A DNA stretch of 64,000 nt from an uncultured Bacilli bacterium (GCA_934141245.1 CAKPCB010000001.1:1-64000), one strand, 5' to 3'; numbered from the stretch's first letter, positions 7,923 to 17,232 are shown. Numbers and translations are program-made. Notes: generated from the letters alone by a model not told the origin.

Positions 7923-10226
7923 ATGAAAAAATGTAAAGTAATTATTTGCAGTTTAATATTTGTAATCTTATTAGCAATTAGTTTTAATACAAGCAAGACA
8001 ATCAGTACAGATTTTAAGAAAGTATATGTCGATAATCAAAATGATGAGGTAACCGATTATGATTTGGCACTTCTTGCAACATTAGTTTATGAAGATGTTC
8101 CAAATGATAAAAACTATCAAAAAAACACAAGCAATCTTAATGGATGTACAGTTAATAAAAATGGTAGTGTTAGTGCAAATTGTAAATATAATTTTTATCG
8201 TAATATTTTTTATAGAAGAGATGGATATAATGTCTTAAAATATGTAGAAGGAATGTCTCAAAGAAAATTAAATCTGTTTACAGCAATTACAACAACAACT
8301 ATAGAAGATGGACAATTGTATTATTTCTTAGATTATGCAGATACATCAGACGCTAGTGATTGGACTATTATTGACGCTCAATCAAAATATACTAATCCAC
8401 TAGCAATAAAAAAATCATTTGAGGGTATATTTGATGCTGTAACCTTTAAAAAGGGAAACAATTATGTAATTTCTTATAGGGGAACAGATTTTCCTGATGT
8501 ATTAGAGTGGTTGCAAGATTTAACATATGCACTTGGTAAACATGCACAAGCAGATGATGCATATAAATATGCTCAAAATGTATACGATAAATATATAAAA
8601 AATAATCCTAATGCTAAATTATATGTTACAGGACATTCATTAGGAGCTTATCTAGCACAAGTAGGTGGAATTGCAGTTATTGAAAAAGAAAGAGAACTAG
8701 GTAGAATGAATAATAGTGCTCTTTATAAAGTTGCTTATTTCAATGGTATGGGTATAACTGCATTAGGAATTGATAAAGATAACACAATGAAACAATGGAT
8801 AAAAGATTTGGAATATTTAGCAACAATTGATAGAAATGGTAATAAAGCAACGAATGAAGAATTAATAACAAATTATGGAGTACCTAGTAGTGGACGTTTG
8901 GTGTTATACCAAATGAATGAGGATCCAGTAAGTGGTTTAGGAATACATTTTGGTGATATTATTAACTTTAAACCTGCACTTGATTCAGAACTATATCACA
9001 CAGGAACTCATAGTATTGTAAAAGGTATAAAAGACTTTGCATATTCTGTTGCGGAAAAAGGAACAAAAGAATACTTAGAAGAATATTTTAATAGAATAAA
9101 GGATATTAATTGGGAAGACGTTAAAGAGGATATAGAAAAGAGAACAGAAGCAATTCTTTCTAAATCAATTTCAAATACAATTTATGCAATTGCTTCCGGA
9201 GCAGATACGCTTAGTCAAGGAGTTTATGATTTTGATGCAGATAGTTTAATTGAAAATGCTAAACTTAGAGAAAGAGCAAAATCATTTAGAAGAACATTTA
9301 AGGGACTTGGCGATATAATTAGATTAGGAATTAATGGTGGAATTAATAATATAATAGAAACCGCAAACATTTCACATGAGACTGACAGTTTTTTATGTTT
9401 AAATAATGATAATGGTTTGCCAATTGTAAATATATTAAGTTCGAATGATGAAAATGCTATGGTTGTAATAGACGGTGCATCAACTACAAAAGAGAAAAAA
9501 GAAGCAGTAACAACAATGTGGTATAAAGATGCTAATGGCTTTAATATTGCTGCAGATGCAACAGCTGGTTGTGCGAGAAAATATCAATGGTACAAAATTG
9601 ATAATTATGATTCATCAAAGAAATTTGATGAACAATTAAAATCTGAACCAATGAACATAGATAAAAACTCATATGATTATAAATCAGAAGGACCAGATGA
9701 GACACTTGCAGTAAAAGTAAACTATGGTAATATAAAGAGAACTATGGTTATCGATGATAATCTTAAGTATAAAATAGCAAAAGAAAGTGGAAACGAAGAC
9801 AGTAGTGTAGTTCAAATAATAAGAATTAAGCAAGATAATGAAGCACCAGTTTGTACACAAAAAACAAGTGAATACAAAATATCAATAAAACAAAAAACAG
9901 GATTATTTGGAAGAAAATCAATTGTTCCCGGAAGCGCTAATGTTACATTTGAATGTACTGATAATGCAGGTATGTCAACAAACTTTGTGAAAAATATATC
10001 TGCACAGTTAGATAATAATGGTACACCACCATTTAGTTATTCTGCATCAATTGGGGACATTGAAATAAAAAAAGTTTCTGAAAAAACGGTAAAAGTTGTA
10101 GTACCGGTAAAAGGAAGCAATGATAATTATCAACCAACACTAAGGGTAAATATAAAACCAGTAGATATATTTGGAAATATTGGGGACTCACATTTAGTAT
10201 GGAAACTAAATATTGAATTTGAGTAA
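7923..10226 (+). CDS. Secreted class-3 lipase/Mbeg1-like alpha/beta hydrolase with Ig-like tail
   Basis: This 767-residue secreted protein starts after GGGGAT. Residues 1-25 are a signal peptide. Residues ~40-330 are an alpha/beta hydrolase of the lipase class 3/Mbeg1 (DUF2974) type: an ISYRGTD strand-loop, then the nucleophile elbow GHSLG with Ser239. A His in a later loop (HTGTHS) is a candidate third catalytic residue. Residues ~330-480 are helical. The C-terminal ~270 residues hold beta-rich regions, including EAPVC ... FECTDNAG, which resembles the Ig-like secreted protein upstream. The substrate is probably an acyl ester outside the cell. It is probably co-transcribed with the pseudopilin. 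Confidence 0.78.
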   Translation: MKKCKVIICSLIFVILLAISFNTSKTISTDFKKVYVDNQNDEVTDYDLALLATLVYEDVPNDKNYQKNTSNLNGCTVNKNGSVSANCKYNFYRNIFYRRDGYNVLKYVEGMSQRKLNLFTAITTTTIEDGQLYYFLDYADTSDASDWTIIDAQSKYTNPLAIKKSFEGIFDAVTFKKGNNYVISYRGTDFPDVLEWLQDLTYALGKHAQADDAYKYAQNVYDKYIKNNPNAKLYVTGHSLGAYLAQVGGIAVIEKERELGRMNNSALYKVAYFNGMGITALGIDKDNTMKQWIKDLEYLATIDRNGNKATNEELITNYGVPSSGRLVLYQMNEDPVSGLGIHFGDIINFKPALDSELYHTGTHSIVKGIKDFAYSVAEKGTKEYLEEYFNRIKDINWEDVKEDIEKRTEAILSKSISNTIYAIASGADTLSQGVYDFDADSLIENAKLRERAKSFRRTFKGLGDIIRLGINGGINNIIETANISHETDSFLCLNNDNGLPIVNILSSNDENAMVVIDGASTTKEKKEAVTTMWYKDANGFNIAADATAGCARKYQWYKIDNYDSSKKFDEQLKSEPMNIDKNSYDYKSEGPDETLAVKVNYGNIKRTMVIDDNLKYKIAKESGNEDSSVVQIIRIKQDNEAPVCTQKTSEYKISIKQKTGLFGRKSIVPGSANVTFECTDNAGMSTNFVKNISAQLDNNGTPPFSYSASIGDIEIKKVSEKTVKVVVPVKGSNDNYQPTLRVNIKPVDIFGNIGDSHLVWKLNIEFE

Positions 10227-10235
10227 AAAAATATC

Positions 10236-10268
10236 AAACAAGAGTTAATTTTTAACTTTTGTTTTTTT
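10236..10268 (+). terminator. Rho-independent terminator after the lipase gene
   Basis: AAACAAGAGTTA pairs with TAACTTTTGTTT (one G-T pair) around a 5-nt loop, followed by a T run. Confidence 0.82.
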
Positions 10269-10328
10269 AATTATATATTTGATTAAATTCAAATTCTAAA
10301 GTATACTAATTACTAAGAGGTGATACAT

Positions 10329-11630
10329 ATGTCAGTAACTATCTTACCTGCTGATACTTATTTAGTTGCTAATAAAACAATAATACATGAATCTGATAGA
10401 AAAATAGTTACTATGCTGTATCAACCAATAATAGGGCATACTGCTGTATCATTATATTTTACATTAATAGATGATTTGCAGAAAAAAGAAATTATGAGTG
10501 ATGAGTTAACTCATCATCATTTAATGTCTACAATGCAATTAAAACTTGAAGATATTATAATTGCAAGAGAAAAATTAGAAGCTGTTGGACTAATAAAAAC
10601 ATATTTAAAAAAAGATCATGTTAATAATTATGTATATGTATTGTTTTCTCCTCTTTCTGCAAATGAGGTATTTAATCATCCAATACTTAATGTTGTTTTG
10701 TATAATAATCTTGGAAAAAAAGAATATGAGAAATTAGTTAATTGTTATAAAATTCCTAGAATAAATCTTAAAGACTTTGAAGATATTACTGCAAATTTTA
10801 ATGATATTTTCACAAGCGTAAGTGGAAATGTTTTTGTTGAAAACGATAATATTATTTCGAAAAATAAAAGCGAACTTAAATTTAATAATAAAGTTGATTT
10901 TAATTTATTAATATCTTCTATTCCTAAAAGTATGGTTAATGAAAAATGCTTTAATGATGATACAAAAAATCTTATTGAGTCACTAGCGTTTATATATAAT
11001 ATAGATAATTTAAATATGCAGAGTTTAGTTAGAAATAGTTTAAACGAGCGTGGTATGATTGATAAAATAGAATTAAGAAAAAACTGTAGAAATTTTTATC
11101 AATTTGAAGAAGATGGTAAATTGCCAACACTTATTTATTCTAAACAACCAGATTATCTTAAGACGCCAACAGGTGATTCATCTAACAGAGCTAAACAAAT
11201 TTATACATTTGAAAATATTACACCATATGATTATTTAAGAAGTAAATATAAAAATGGAGAGCCTACATTAAGGGAATTAAAAATTGTTGAAGATTTAATA
11301 ATTAATTATAAAATGAAACCAGGTGTTGTAAATGTTCTTATCTCTTATGTGTTAAAAGTTAATAATCAAAAATTTACAAGAAGTTACGTTGAAACAGTTG
11401 CTTCACAATGGTCTAGACTTAACATAGAAACAGTTGATGAAGCAATGCGTGTTGCGGAAAAAGAACATAAGAAAATAAAAAAATTAACGGAAAAGAAAAC
11501 AGAAACACAAAAGAAAGAGATATCAAAAGAAGAATCATTACCATCTTGGTTTGGAAAAGAATTAGAATCAAAGGAAATGACAAAAGAAGAACAAGAAGAA
11601 TTAGACAATCTTTTAAAAGAATTTAATTAG
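10329..11630 (+). CDS. dnaB: Replication initiation protein DnaB (DnaB/DnaD family)
   Basis: This 433-residue protein resembles the Firmicutes helicase-loading protein DnaB, not the replicative helicase. The N-terminal part (about 1-120) is a winged-helix-like region with PADTYLV and MLYQPIIGH. A C-terminal DnaD-type helical domain (about 300-390) includes YDYLRSKYKNGEP and a VLISYVLKVNN helix. The charged tail ends near LPSWFGKE, as in DnaB/DnaD tails. It helps load the helicase at the origin on the membrane. Start ATG 10329 follows GGTGAT. In Bacillus dnaI follows dnaB; here a T-box and an HD gene follow instead. Confidence 0.85.
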   Translation: MSVTILPADTYLVANKTIIHESDRKIVTMLYQPIIGHTAVSLYFTLIDDLQKKEIMSDELTHHHLMSTMQLKLEDIIIAREKLEAVGLIKTYLKKDHVNNYVYVLFSPLSANEVFNHPILNVVLYNNLGKKEYEKLVNCYKIPRINLKDFEDITANFNDIFTSVSGNVFVENDNIISKNKSELKFNNKVDFNLLISSIPKSMVNEKCFNDDTKNLIESLAFIYNIDNLNMQSLVRNSLNERGMIDKIELRKNCRNFYQFEEDGKLPTLIYSKQPDYLKTPTGDSSNRAKQIYTFENITPYDYLRSKYKNGEPTLRELKIVEDLIINYKMKPGVVNVLISYVLKVNNQKFTRSYVETVASQWSRLNIETVDEAMRVAEKEHKKIKKLTEKKTETQKKEISKEESLPSWFGKELESKEMTKEEQEELDNLLKEFN

Positions 11631-11689
11631 AGATTGTTGCATCAAATACTAAACATGTGGTAATATAATAGTATATTATAAATCAATGA

Positions 11690-11880
11690 TGAAGATTAGT
11701 AAGTAATTTAATTATTACATAGAGACTTAGTGGTTGGTGCAAACTAAGAATAATGTTACTGAATCAACTTCGGAGTAAAATGGTGAATTAAGTATCCATT
11801 TTCGGTAATACCGTTATAAGAAATTAAGACTTTTATAGGATGGCACCGCATTCATATGCTCCTATAATGGTCTTTTTATT
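11690..11880 (+). promoter_or_regulatory. T-box riboswitch controlling the HD-domain/serS operon
   Basis: The leader holds T-box hallmarks: an AGTA segment near 11697, GGTTGGTGCAAAC in the Stem I distal arm (11743-11755), and the T-box core GGATGGCACCGC (11838-11849). A terminator follows in which AAGAC..TTATAGGA (11826-11840) pairs with TCCTATAA..GTCTT (11860-11875), then T. The sequence GAATCAAC near 11780 places TCA, a serine codon, in the expected specifier loop, which agrees with serS downstream. Uncharged tRNA-Ser should favour the antiterminator. A TATAAT at 11664-11669 is a likely -10, but no good -35 is visible. Confidence 0.9.
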
Positions 11881-11895
11881 GTTTTGGAGGAAAAT

Positions 11896-12375
11896 ATGTT
11901 AGATAAAGAAAACTTTGAGTTTATTAAAAATATTGAAGATTTAACTAAGAAAGCTACAATGCTTGCAAATATGTTTTTTAAGGATAAGAAAGACAAAGGA
12001 GGATTTCCATACTTGGGTCATTTACAATATGTTTCAAATTCATTTGATGATGAAGATAGGAAAGTAGTTGCTTTATTACATGATATTATAGAGGATACTG
12101 TTGTTTCAAAAACAATACTATTAGAACTAGGGTTTCCTAATCATATAGTTGATTCTATAGATATTTTAACTAGAAAAGATGATAACTATGAATCATATAT
12201 TGATGATATAGCAAATAGTAATGATTTGGTTGCTATAGACGTAAAATTAAAAGATTTAGAACACAATATGGATATATCAAGAATAATTAATCCAACTGAT
12301 GCTGATTATGAAAGAATAGATAAATATAAAAGATCACATAAAAAATTAGAAGAAAAGAGAAATGAGTTATGTTAG
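11896..12375 (+). CDS. Small HD-domain phosphohydrolase (RelA/SpoT-HD/MESH1-like)
   Basis: This 159-residue protein is a stand-alone HD domain. His42 (GHLQYV), His62-Asp63 in ALLHDIIED, and Asp118 in the VAIDVKLKDLEHN helix supply the metal-binding His...HD...D set. The layout resembles the hydrolase half of RelA/SpoT proteins and MESH1, so a nucleotide pyrophosphate substrate such as (p)ppGpp is plausible but not shown. Start ATG 11896 follows GGAGGAAA. It overlaps serS by 7 bases, so the two are translationally coupled and both lie under the serine T-box, tying this enzyme to the tRNA-Ser charging state. Confidence 0.75.
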   Translation: MLDKENFEFIKNIEDLTKKATMLANMFFKDKKDKGGFPYLGHLQYVSNSFDDEDRKVVALLHDIIEDTVVSKTILLELGFPNHIVDSIDILTRKDDNYESYIDDIANSNDLVAIDVKLKDLEHNMDISRIINPTDADYERIDKYKRSHKKLEEKRNELC

Positions 12376-13652
12376 ATATAAAGTTTGTAAGGGAAAACCC
12401 TGAAAAAGTAAAAGAAAATATTAGAAAGAAATTTCAAGATAAAAAATTAGGCTTAGTAGATGAAGTTATTGAGTTAGACAGAAGAATTAGAGAACTAAAG
12501 ACAAATGGAGATGTATTAAGACAAGAGAGAAATAAAACAAGTGATGAAATAGGCCTTCTATTTAGAGAAAAAAAGATCTATGAAGCAAATGAAAAGAAAC
12601 AACTTGTTGTAGAAATAAATGAAAAACTTACCAAAATTGAAGCTGATGAGATAGAACTAAATGAGAAATTAAAAGAAAAGATGATGGTTATTCCTCAAAT
12701 GATAGATGATTCAGTTCCAATAGGAAAAGATGATAGTGAAAATGTTGAAATAGAAAGATTTGGGGAACCAATAGTTCCTGAGTATGAAATACCATACCAT
12801 GCTGATATATGCGAAGCACTTCAAGGACTTGACAAAGCTTCTGCTGGAAGAACAAGTGGAAATGGTTTCTATTATTTGATGGGTGATATTGCAAGACTTC
12901 ATTCTGCAATGTTATCTTATGCAAGAGATTTTATGATAGATAAAGGTTTTAAATATTGTGTTCCACCATTTATGATAAGAAGTGATGTAGTTAATGGAGT
13001 AATGAGCTTTGAAGAAATGGGTGCAATGATGTATAAAATTCAAGATGAAGATTTATATTTAATTGGTACATCTGAACATTCGATGATTGGTAAGTTTAAA
13101 GGACAAATAATAAAAGAAGAGGATTTACCAATTGCATTAACTTCATATTCACCTTGTTTTAGAAAAGAAGTAGGAGCACATGGACTTGAGGAGAGAGGAC
13201 TTTATAGAGTTCATCAATTTGAAAAACAAGAAATGGTTGTCTTGTGTAAAAAAGAAGATGCAATGGATTGGTATAATAAGATGTGGAGTTATACAGTTGA
13301 GTTTTTTAGAAACCTAGATGTTCCAGTTAGAACTCTTGAATGTTGTAGTGGTGATTTGGCTGATTTAAAGGTTAAATCATGTGATGTAGAAGCATGGAGC
13401 CCAAGACAAAAAAAATATTTTGAAGTTGGTTCTTGTTCAACACTAGGGGATGCTCAAGCAAGAAGATTAGGAATTAGAGCAAAGGGAGAAAACGGAAACT
13501 ATTTGCTTTCAACATTAAACAATACTGTTGTTGCATCACCACGTGGAATGATTGCAGTTATTGAAAACAATTATAATGAAGATGGAAGTATAAATATACC
13601 AAAAGCTCTACAACCATATATGGGTGGTAAAGAAGTTATAAAATTAAAATAA
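12369..13652 (+). CDS. serS: Seryl-tRNA synthetase
   Basis: This 427-residue class II synthetase charges tRNA-Ser. It opens with the canonical MLDIKFVRENPEKVKENIR. Residues ~30-110 form the antiparallel coiled-coil arm that grips the long variable arm of tRNA-Ser. The catalytic core shows LIGTSEHSM, then FRKEVGAHG..GLYRVHQFEKQE (motif 2) and NGNYLLSTLNNTVVASPR (motif 3). Length is normal. It overlaps the HD gene by 7 bases and is governed by the upstream serine T-box. Confidence 0.98.
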   Translation: MLDIKFVRENPEKVKENIRKKFQDKKLGLVDEVIELDRRIRELKTNGDVLRQERNKTSDEIGLLFREKKIYEANEKKQLVVEINEKLTKIEADEIELNEKLKEKMMVIPQMIDDSVPIGKDDSENVEIERFGEPIVPEYEIPYHADICEALQGLDKASAGRTSGNGFYYLMGDIARLHSAMLSYARDFMIDKGFKYCVPPFMIRSDVVNGVMSFEEMGAMMYKIQDEDLYLIGTSEHSMIGKFKGQIIKEEDLPIALTSYSPCFRKEVGAHGLEERGLYRVHQFEKQEMVVLCKKEDAMDWYNKMWSYTVEFFRNLDVPVRTLECCSGDLADLKVKSCDVEAWSPRQKKYFEVGSCSTLGDAQARRLGIRAKGENGNYLLSTLNNTVVASPRGMIAVIENNYNEDGSINIPKALQPYMGGKEVIKLK

Positions 13653-13662
13653 GTTTACATAG

Positions 13663-13694
13663 GTACAAATATGTCAAATATTTGTGCTTTTTTT
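13663..13694 (+). terminator. Rho-independent terminator after serS
   Basis: GTACAAATAT pairs with ATATTTGTGC (one G-T pair) around a 5-nt loop, followed by seven T. Confidence 0.85.
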
Positions 13695-13701
13695 ATAATA
13701 A

Positions 13702-13731
13702 TTGTGGGTTTTTGTCAAAATATGTTATAAT
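13702..13731 (+). promoter_or_regulatory. SigA-type promoter for the YdjGHI-like cluster
   Basis: TTGTGG, an 18-bp spacer and TATAAT with an extended -10 TG, about 75 bases before the SPFH gene. Confidence 0.7.
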
Positions 13732-13805
13732 TAAAGAGGATAGAGGAAATTAGGAATTGCTTAATCTCTTTATTCGTAAAATAAAATATAGAAAAGAGGG
13801 AAAAT

Positions 13806-15011
13806 ATGGGATTTATTAAAGCTTTTACAGGAGCACTACAAGGTAGTTTTGCTGATGAATGGAAGGAGTTTATTGTACCAAGAAATGATATTTCTTCTAC
13901 AACTGCTTTATTTTCAGGTGTAAAAAAATCAACAAATGCTGGAATTGGTGAGAACACAAAGGGCTCAGAAAATATTATTACAAACGGTAGTAAAATTATT
14001 GTTCCAGAAGGAACTGCATTAATTACAATGCAAGATGGAGCAATTACTGGATGTATTATGGAACCAGGTGGATTTACATATTCTTCCGATGACCAAAATT
14101 CACAATCATTTTTAGCTGGAGATGGAATTATATCTTCGACATTGAAAACATCATGGGAAAAATTTAAATTTGGCGGAATTCCAGCAACTGAACAATTAGT
14201 TTTTTATGTTAATTTAAAAGAGATACCAGGAAATAAATTCGGTACTCAATCACAAATTTATTGGGATGATGCATTCTTTGGAACACAAGTTGGAGCAATT
14301 ATGAGAGGAAACTATACAATCAAGATAGTTGATCCTATATTATTTGTTAAAAATTTTGTACCACTTGAATATTTAAGACCAACATCACGTCCATTTGATT
14401 TTGCAGATATGGATAATCCTAGCAATGATCAATTATTTTCAGAGGTGGTCAATGTATTAGGACAAGCCTTTGCTAGATATACAAATGATCCATCTAGAGG
14501 AAATAGAATGGCAGGAATTCAACAAGATCAAGTTGGTTTTGCTCAAGCTTTAAGTCAAGCGGTTGAAGAAAGCTTTCAATGGAAAACCTCAAGAGGTTTA
14601 GAAATAACAAAAACAGCTATTTTATCTATTGAGTATGATGAAGATACAATGGAATTAATGAAAGATGTAAAAAAGGCAGATGCTTTATCTGGAGCAAGAG
14701 GAAATTCATTCATGCAACAAGCGGTTGCTAGAGGTATGCAAGCAACTGGTGAAAATGGAAACGGGGCAGGAATGGCATTTATGGGAATGGGAATGCAAGC
14801 TGCTAATGGTATGATGGGTGGTATGCAACAACCAAATACACCATCAACATATCAACCTGGATTTGGAGCAGTACAACAACCACAAAATAATCAACAAGCT
14901 CCATCTAATGATCCATATGAAGAATTAAAAAAAGCTAAAGAATTATTAGATGCTGGTATTATTACACAAGAAGATTTTGATACAAAGAAAAAAAGTTTGT
15001 TAGGTATTTAA
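13806..15011 (+). CDS. SPFH/Band-7 domain protein with SHOCT-like tail (YdjI-like)
   Basis: This 401-residue protein resembles B. subtilis YdjI, an SPFH-domain membrane-scaffold protein that works with PspA in envelope stress. Residues ~20-290 are the SPFH region (start GFIKAFTGALQGSFADEWKE; later EIPGNKFGTQSQIYWDD). A Gly/Met/Gln-rich flexible linker (about 300-360) leads to a C-terminal SHOCT-like helix pair (PYEELKKAKELLDAGIITQE). It has no membrane segment of its own. It is the first gene of a cluster whose next two members are zinc-ribbon membrane proteins. No pspA is present beside it, unlike Bacillus. Confidence 0.83.
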   Translation: MGFIKAFTGALQGSFADEWKEFIVPRNDISSTTALFSGVKKSTNAGIGENTKGSENIITNGSKIIVPEGTALITMQDGAITGCIMEPGGFTYSSDDQNSQSFLAGDGIISSTLKTSWEKFKFGGIPATEQLVFYVNLKEIPGNKFGTQSQIYWDDAFFGTQVGAIMRGNYTIKIVDPILFVKNFVPLEYLRPTSRPFDFADMDNPSNDQLFSEVVNVLGQAFARYTNDPSRGNRMAGIQQDQVGFAQALSQAVEESFQWKTSRGLEITKTAILSIEYDEDTMELMKDVKKADALSGARGNSFMQQAVARGMQATGENGNGAGMAFMGMGMQAANGMMGGMQQPNTPSTYQPGFGAVQQPQNNQQAPSNDPYEELKKAKELLDAGIITQEDFDTKKKSLLGI

Positions 15012-15014
15012 AAT

Positions 15015-16517
15015 ATGAATGGCGACAATTTAGAAAAAGTTGCTTCACAAAATCAAAAACAATCATCAAACACTCCTAAAATTGTTAAAACAGATGTAGG
15101 AGCTAAAGATGGTCAAAATAAATGTCCAAAATGCGGAGCAACAGAGATTTCGTTGAATGTAAATACAGGAAAATTAAGGTGTGAATTTTGCCGCTTTGAA
15201 TTTGAGGCAGAGAAAGTTTCTGGATTAGAAGAGGACATAACAAAATTAGAGGGAAAAGTTATGGGTTCAGGTGCCCAAGATATTATTGCAGATACAAAAG
15301 ATATATTAACATTTAAATGTAGTAGCTGTGGTGCAGAAGTAGTAATAGACACATCAGCGGCATCTCAAGCTAAATGTCATTGGTGTAGGAATGTTTTATC
15401 AGTAAATCAGCAAATTCCAAATGGTAGTATTCCAGATGTTGTATTACCGTTTTCAGTAACTAAAGAAGATGCAAGACTTCAAATAGAAACTTTTGTTGGA
15501 AAAAGAAAGTTTTTTGCACATCCGGAATTTAAAAATGAATTTACAACAGAGAATATTATGGGTGTATATTTCCCATATATGATTGTTGATATTAATTCAC
15601 ATGTTAATTTAAGTGGTAAAGGTGAAAAATTAGTTAGAACATACATTAGAGGTAGTGGTGATAATAAAGAAGTCTATTATGATGCTGACTTATATGAAGT
15701 AAAGAGAGACTTTGACTTAGCTATTGATGGATTAACTGTTGAATCTAATTCTGATAGATTAAATAATAGTTCCTCAGATAAAACAAATAATGTAATTAAT
15801 TCTATAATGCCATTTGATATTGAGAATTGTTGTAAATATAATGCAAATTATTTAAAAGGTTATACATCTGAGAAAAGAGATACTAATGTAGAACAGCTTA
15901 AGGAAATAATCAACGTACAATCCAAAGACGTAGCAAGATTTGCTGCAAACGATTCGCTAAGTGAGTATGATAGAGGAGTTTCTTGGGAAAATGAAAGTCT
16001 TAACATTAAAGGAGAGCAGTGGAAAGCAGCATATTTACCAGTGTGGTTATATAGCTATCAACAAGTAAGTGGAAATAAAAAAGTACTTCACTATGTTGCT
16101 GTTAATGCTAGAACAAAAGAAACGATGGGAAGTGTCCCTATTTATATGCCAAAGTTACTATTAATATCATTTTTAATTGAAATTGTTGGTGTTTTAGGAA
16201 CATTATTTACAGATTTTGATGGTAATTGGTCTTTTTCATTAATTGGATTTATATTCTTCTTAATTATATATTTAAAATATAGAAATTCTAATGCTAGACA
16301 TAATTATGAAAAGGAAACTAAAACACAGGTTCTTAATTTACAAAAAGAAGATGAGTTCGTAAAAAGGGAGACAGGTCTTAAAAACAGCAGTATAAAAGGT
16401 GCCAATGATAAAAAGGTATATGGTGCAAATACAACAGCAAATTATATAAACTCAATTAAAGAAAATTTTGAATCATCTGGGATAATAGATAAAATTAAGA
16501 ATGGAAAGTTACAATAA
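15015..16517 (+). CDS. TFIIB-type zinc-ribbon membrane protein (YdjG-like)
   Basis: This 500-residue protein carries two zinc ribbons at its N-terminus: CPKCG..CEFC (about 36-57) and CSSCG..CHWC (about 102-123). A large soluble beta-rich region with PFSVTKEDA and VYFPYMIVD follows. Two adjacent membrane helices lie around residues 378-418, then a charged cytoplasmic tail. By gene order (SPFH, zinc-ribbon TM, zinc-ribbon TM) it matches the ydjGHI group that docks PspA in B. subtilis; that functional link is inferred. It starts 3 bases after the SPFH stop, with no strong ribosome site, suggesting translational coupling. Confidence 0.72.
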   Translation: MNGDNLEKVASQNQKQSSNTPKIVKTDVGAKDGQNKCPKCGATEISLNVNTGKLRCEFCRFEFEAEKVSGLEEDITKLEGKVMGSGAQDIIADTKDILTFKCSSCGAEVVIDTSAASQAKCHWCRNVLSVNQQIPNGSIPDVVLPFSVTKEDARLQIETFVGKRKFFAHPEFKNEFTTENIMGVYFPYMIVDINSHVNLSGKGEKLVRTYIRGSGDNKEVYYDADLYEVKRDFDLAIDGLTVESNSDRLNNSSSDKTNNVINSIMPFDIENCCKYNANYLKGYTSEKRDTNVEQLKEIINVQSKDVARFAANDSLSEYDRGVSWENESLNIKGEQWKAAYLPVWLYSYQQVSGNKKVLHYVAVNARTKETMGSVPIYMPKLLLISFLIEIVGVLGTLFTDFDGNWSFSLIGFIFFLIIYLKYRNSNARHNYEKETKTQVLNLQKEDEFVKRETGLKNSSIKGANDKKVYGANTTANYINSIKENFESSGIIDKIKNGKLQ

Positions 16518-16555
16518 ACTTTATATTCTAAACTTGTTTAAAGGAATGTGATAAT

Positions 16556-17116
16556 ATGAAAAACAATATGTTTTTAAAAATATTAAGCAGTATACCAGTG
16601 ATTGTAGTTGCATCATACTTTATACCTTTTCTAGGAATATGTTTATTAATTTTAAGATATATAGTTTATGATGATAAAAGAAAAAAGAAAACACCAGTTA
16701 TTTTGACTATAATTGCTTTTGTAGTACTTATTCCACAATTACTAAAATATATATTAGCTATACTTAAGATAAACATTGTCAATATTTCTTATTTTTATAA
16801 TATTGTTGATTCAAAGATTTATAATGCAAATTTTATAAAACTTAGTAAGTTTTTAATTGTTATAAGTGTTGTTATTTGGATTTTATCATATGTTTTTGAA
16901 AAGATATATAATAAATTTGGTAACCTAGCAAGAGAATATATTAAAGAAACAGATAGAAAAAGATCAGAAATATCTCAAAAAAATGATTTAATTATGAAAG
17001 AAAAAAGAGAACTTGCTAAAAATACACATGTTGTCTACTGCAAATATTGTGGTGCAGACAATGTCTTAACTTCTAATGTTGGGACATGTAAATTTTGTAG
17101 AAGAAAAATTCAATAA
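16556..17116 (+). CDS. Small membrane protein with C-terminal zinc ribbon (YdjH-like cluster member)
   Basis: This 186-residue protein has about four hydrophobic helices (residues ~8-32, 44-66, 95-115), then a charged helix and a C-terminal zinc ribbon CKYCGADN...CKFCRRK. It is third in the SPFH/zinc-ribbon cluster and is closed by a perfect terminator, so the three genes probably form one operon. Sequence alone does not identify its function; the YdjH comparison rests on context. Confidence 0.6.
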   Translation: MKNNMFLKILSSIPVIVVASYFIPFLGICLLILRYIVYDDKRKKKTPVILTIIAFVVLIPQLLKYILAILKINIVNISYFYNIVDSKIYNANFIKLSKFLIVISVVIWILSYVFEKIYNKFGNLAREYIKETDRKRSEISQKNDLIMKEKRELAKNTHVVYCKYCGADNVLTSNVGTCKFCRRKIQ

Positions 17117-17125
17117 AAAAATAAT

Positions 17126-17155
17126 AATATCACTTCAAATTGAAGTGATATTTTT
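17126..17155 (+). terminator. Rho-independent terminator of the SPFH cluster
   Basis: ATATCACTTC pairs perfectly with GAAGTGATAT around a short loop, followed by five T. Confidence 0.9.
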
Positions 17156-17176
17156 AAAATTATTATTTTTATTATG

Positions 17177-17206
17177 TTGATATTTTAACCATAAATAATG
17201 TATAAT
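17177..17206 (+). promoter_or_regulatory. SigA-type promoter for the P-type ATPase gene
   Basis: TTGATA, an 18-bp spacer and a perfect TATAAT, with the ATPase start 26 bases downstream behind AAGGAG. Confidence 0.78.
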
Positions 17207-17232
17207 TAGCTTATAATAAGGAGACTAGCATC

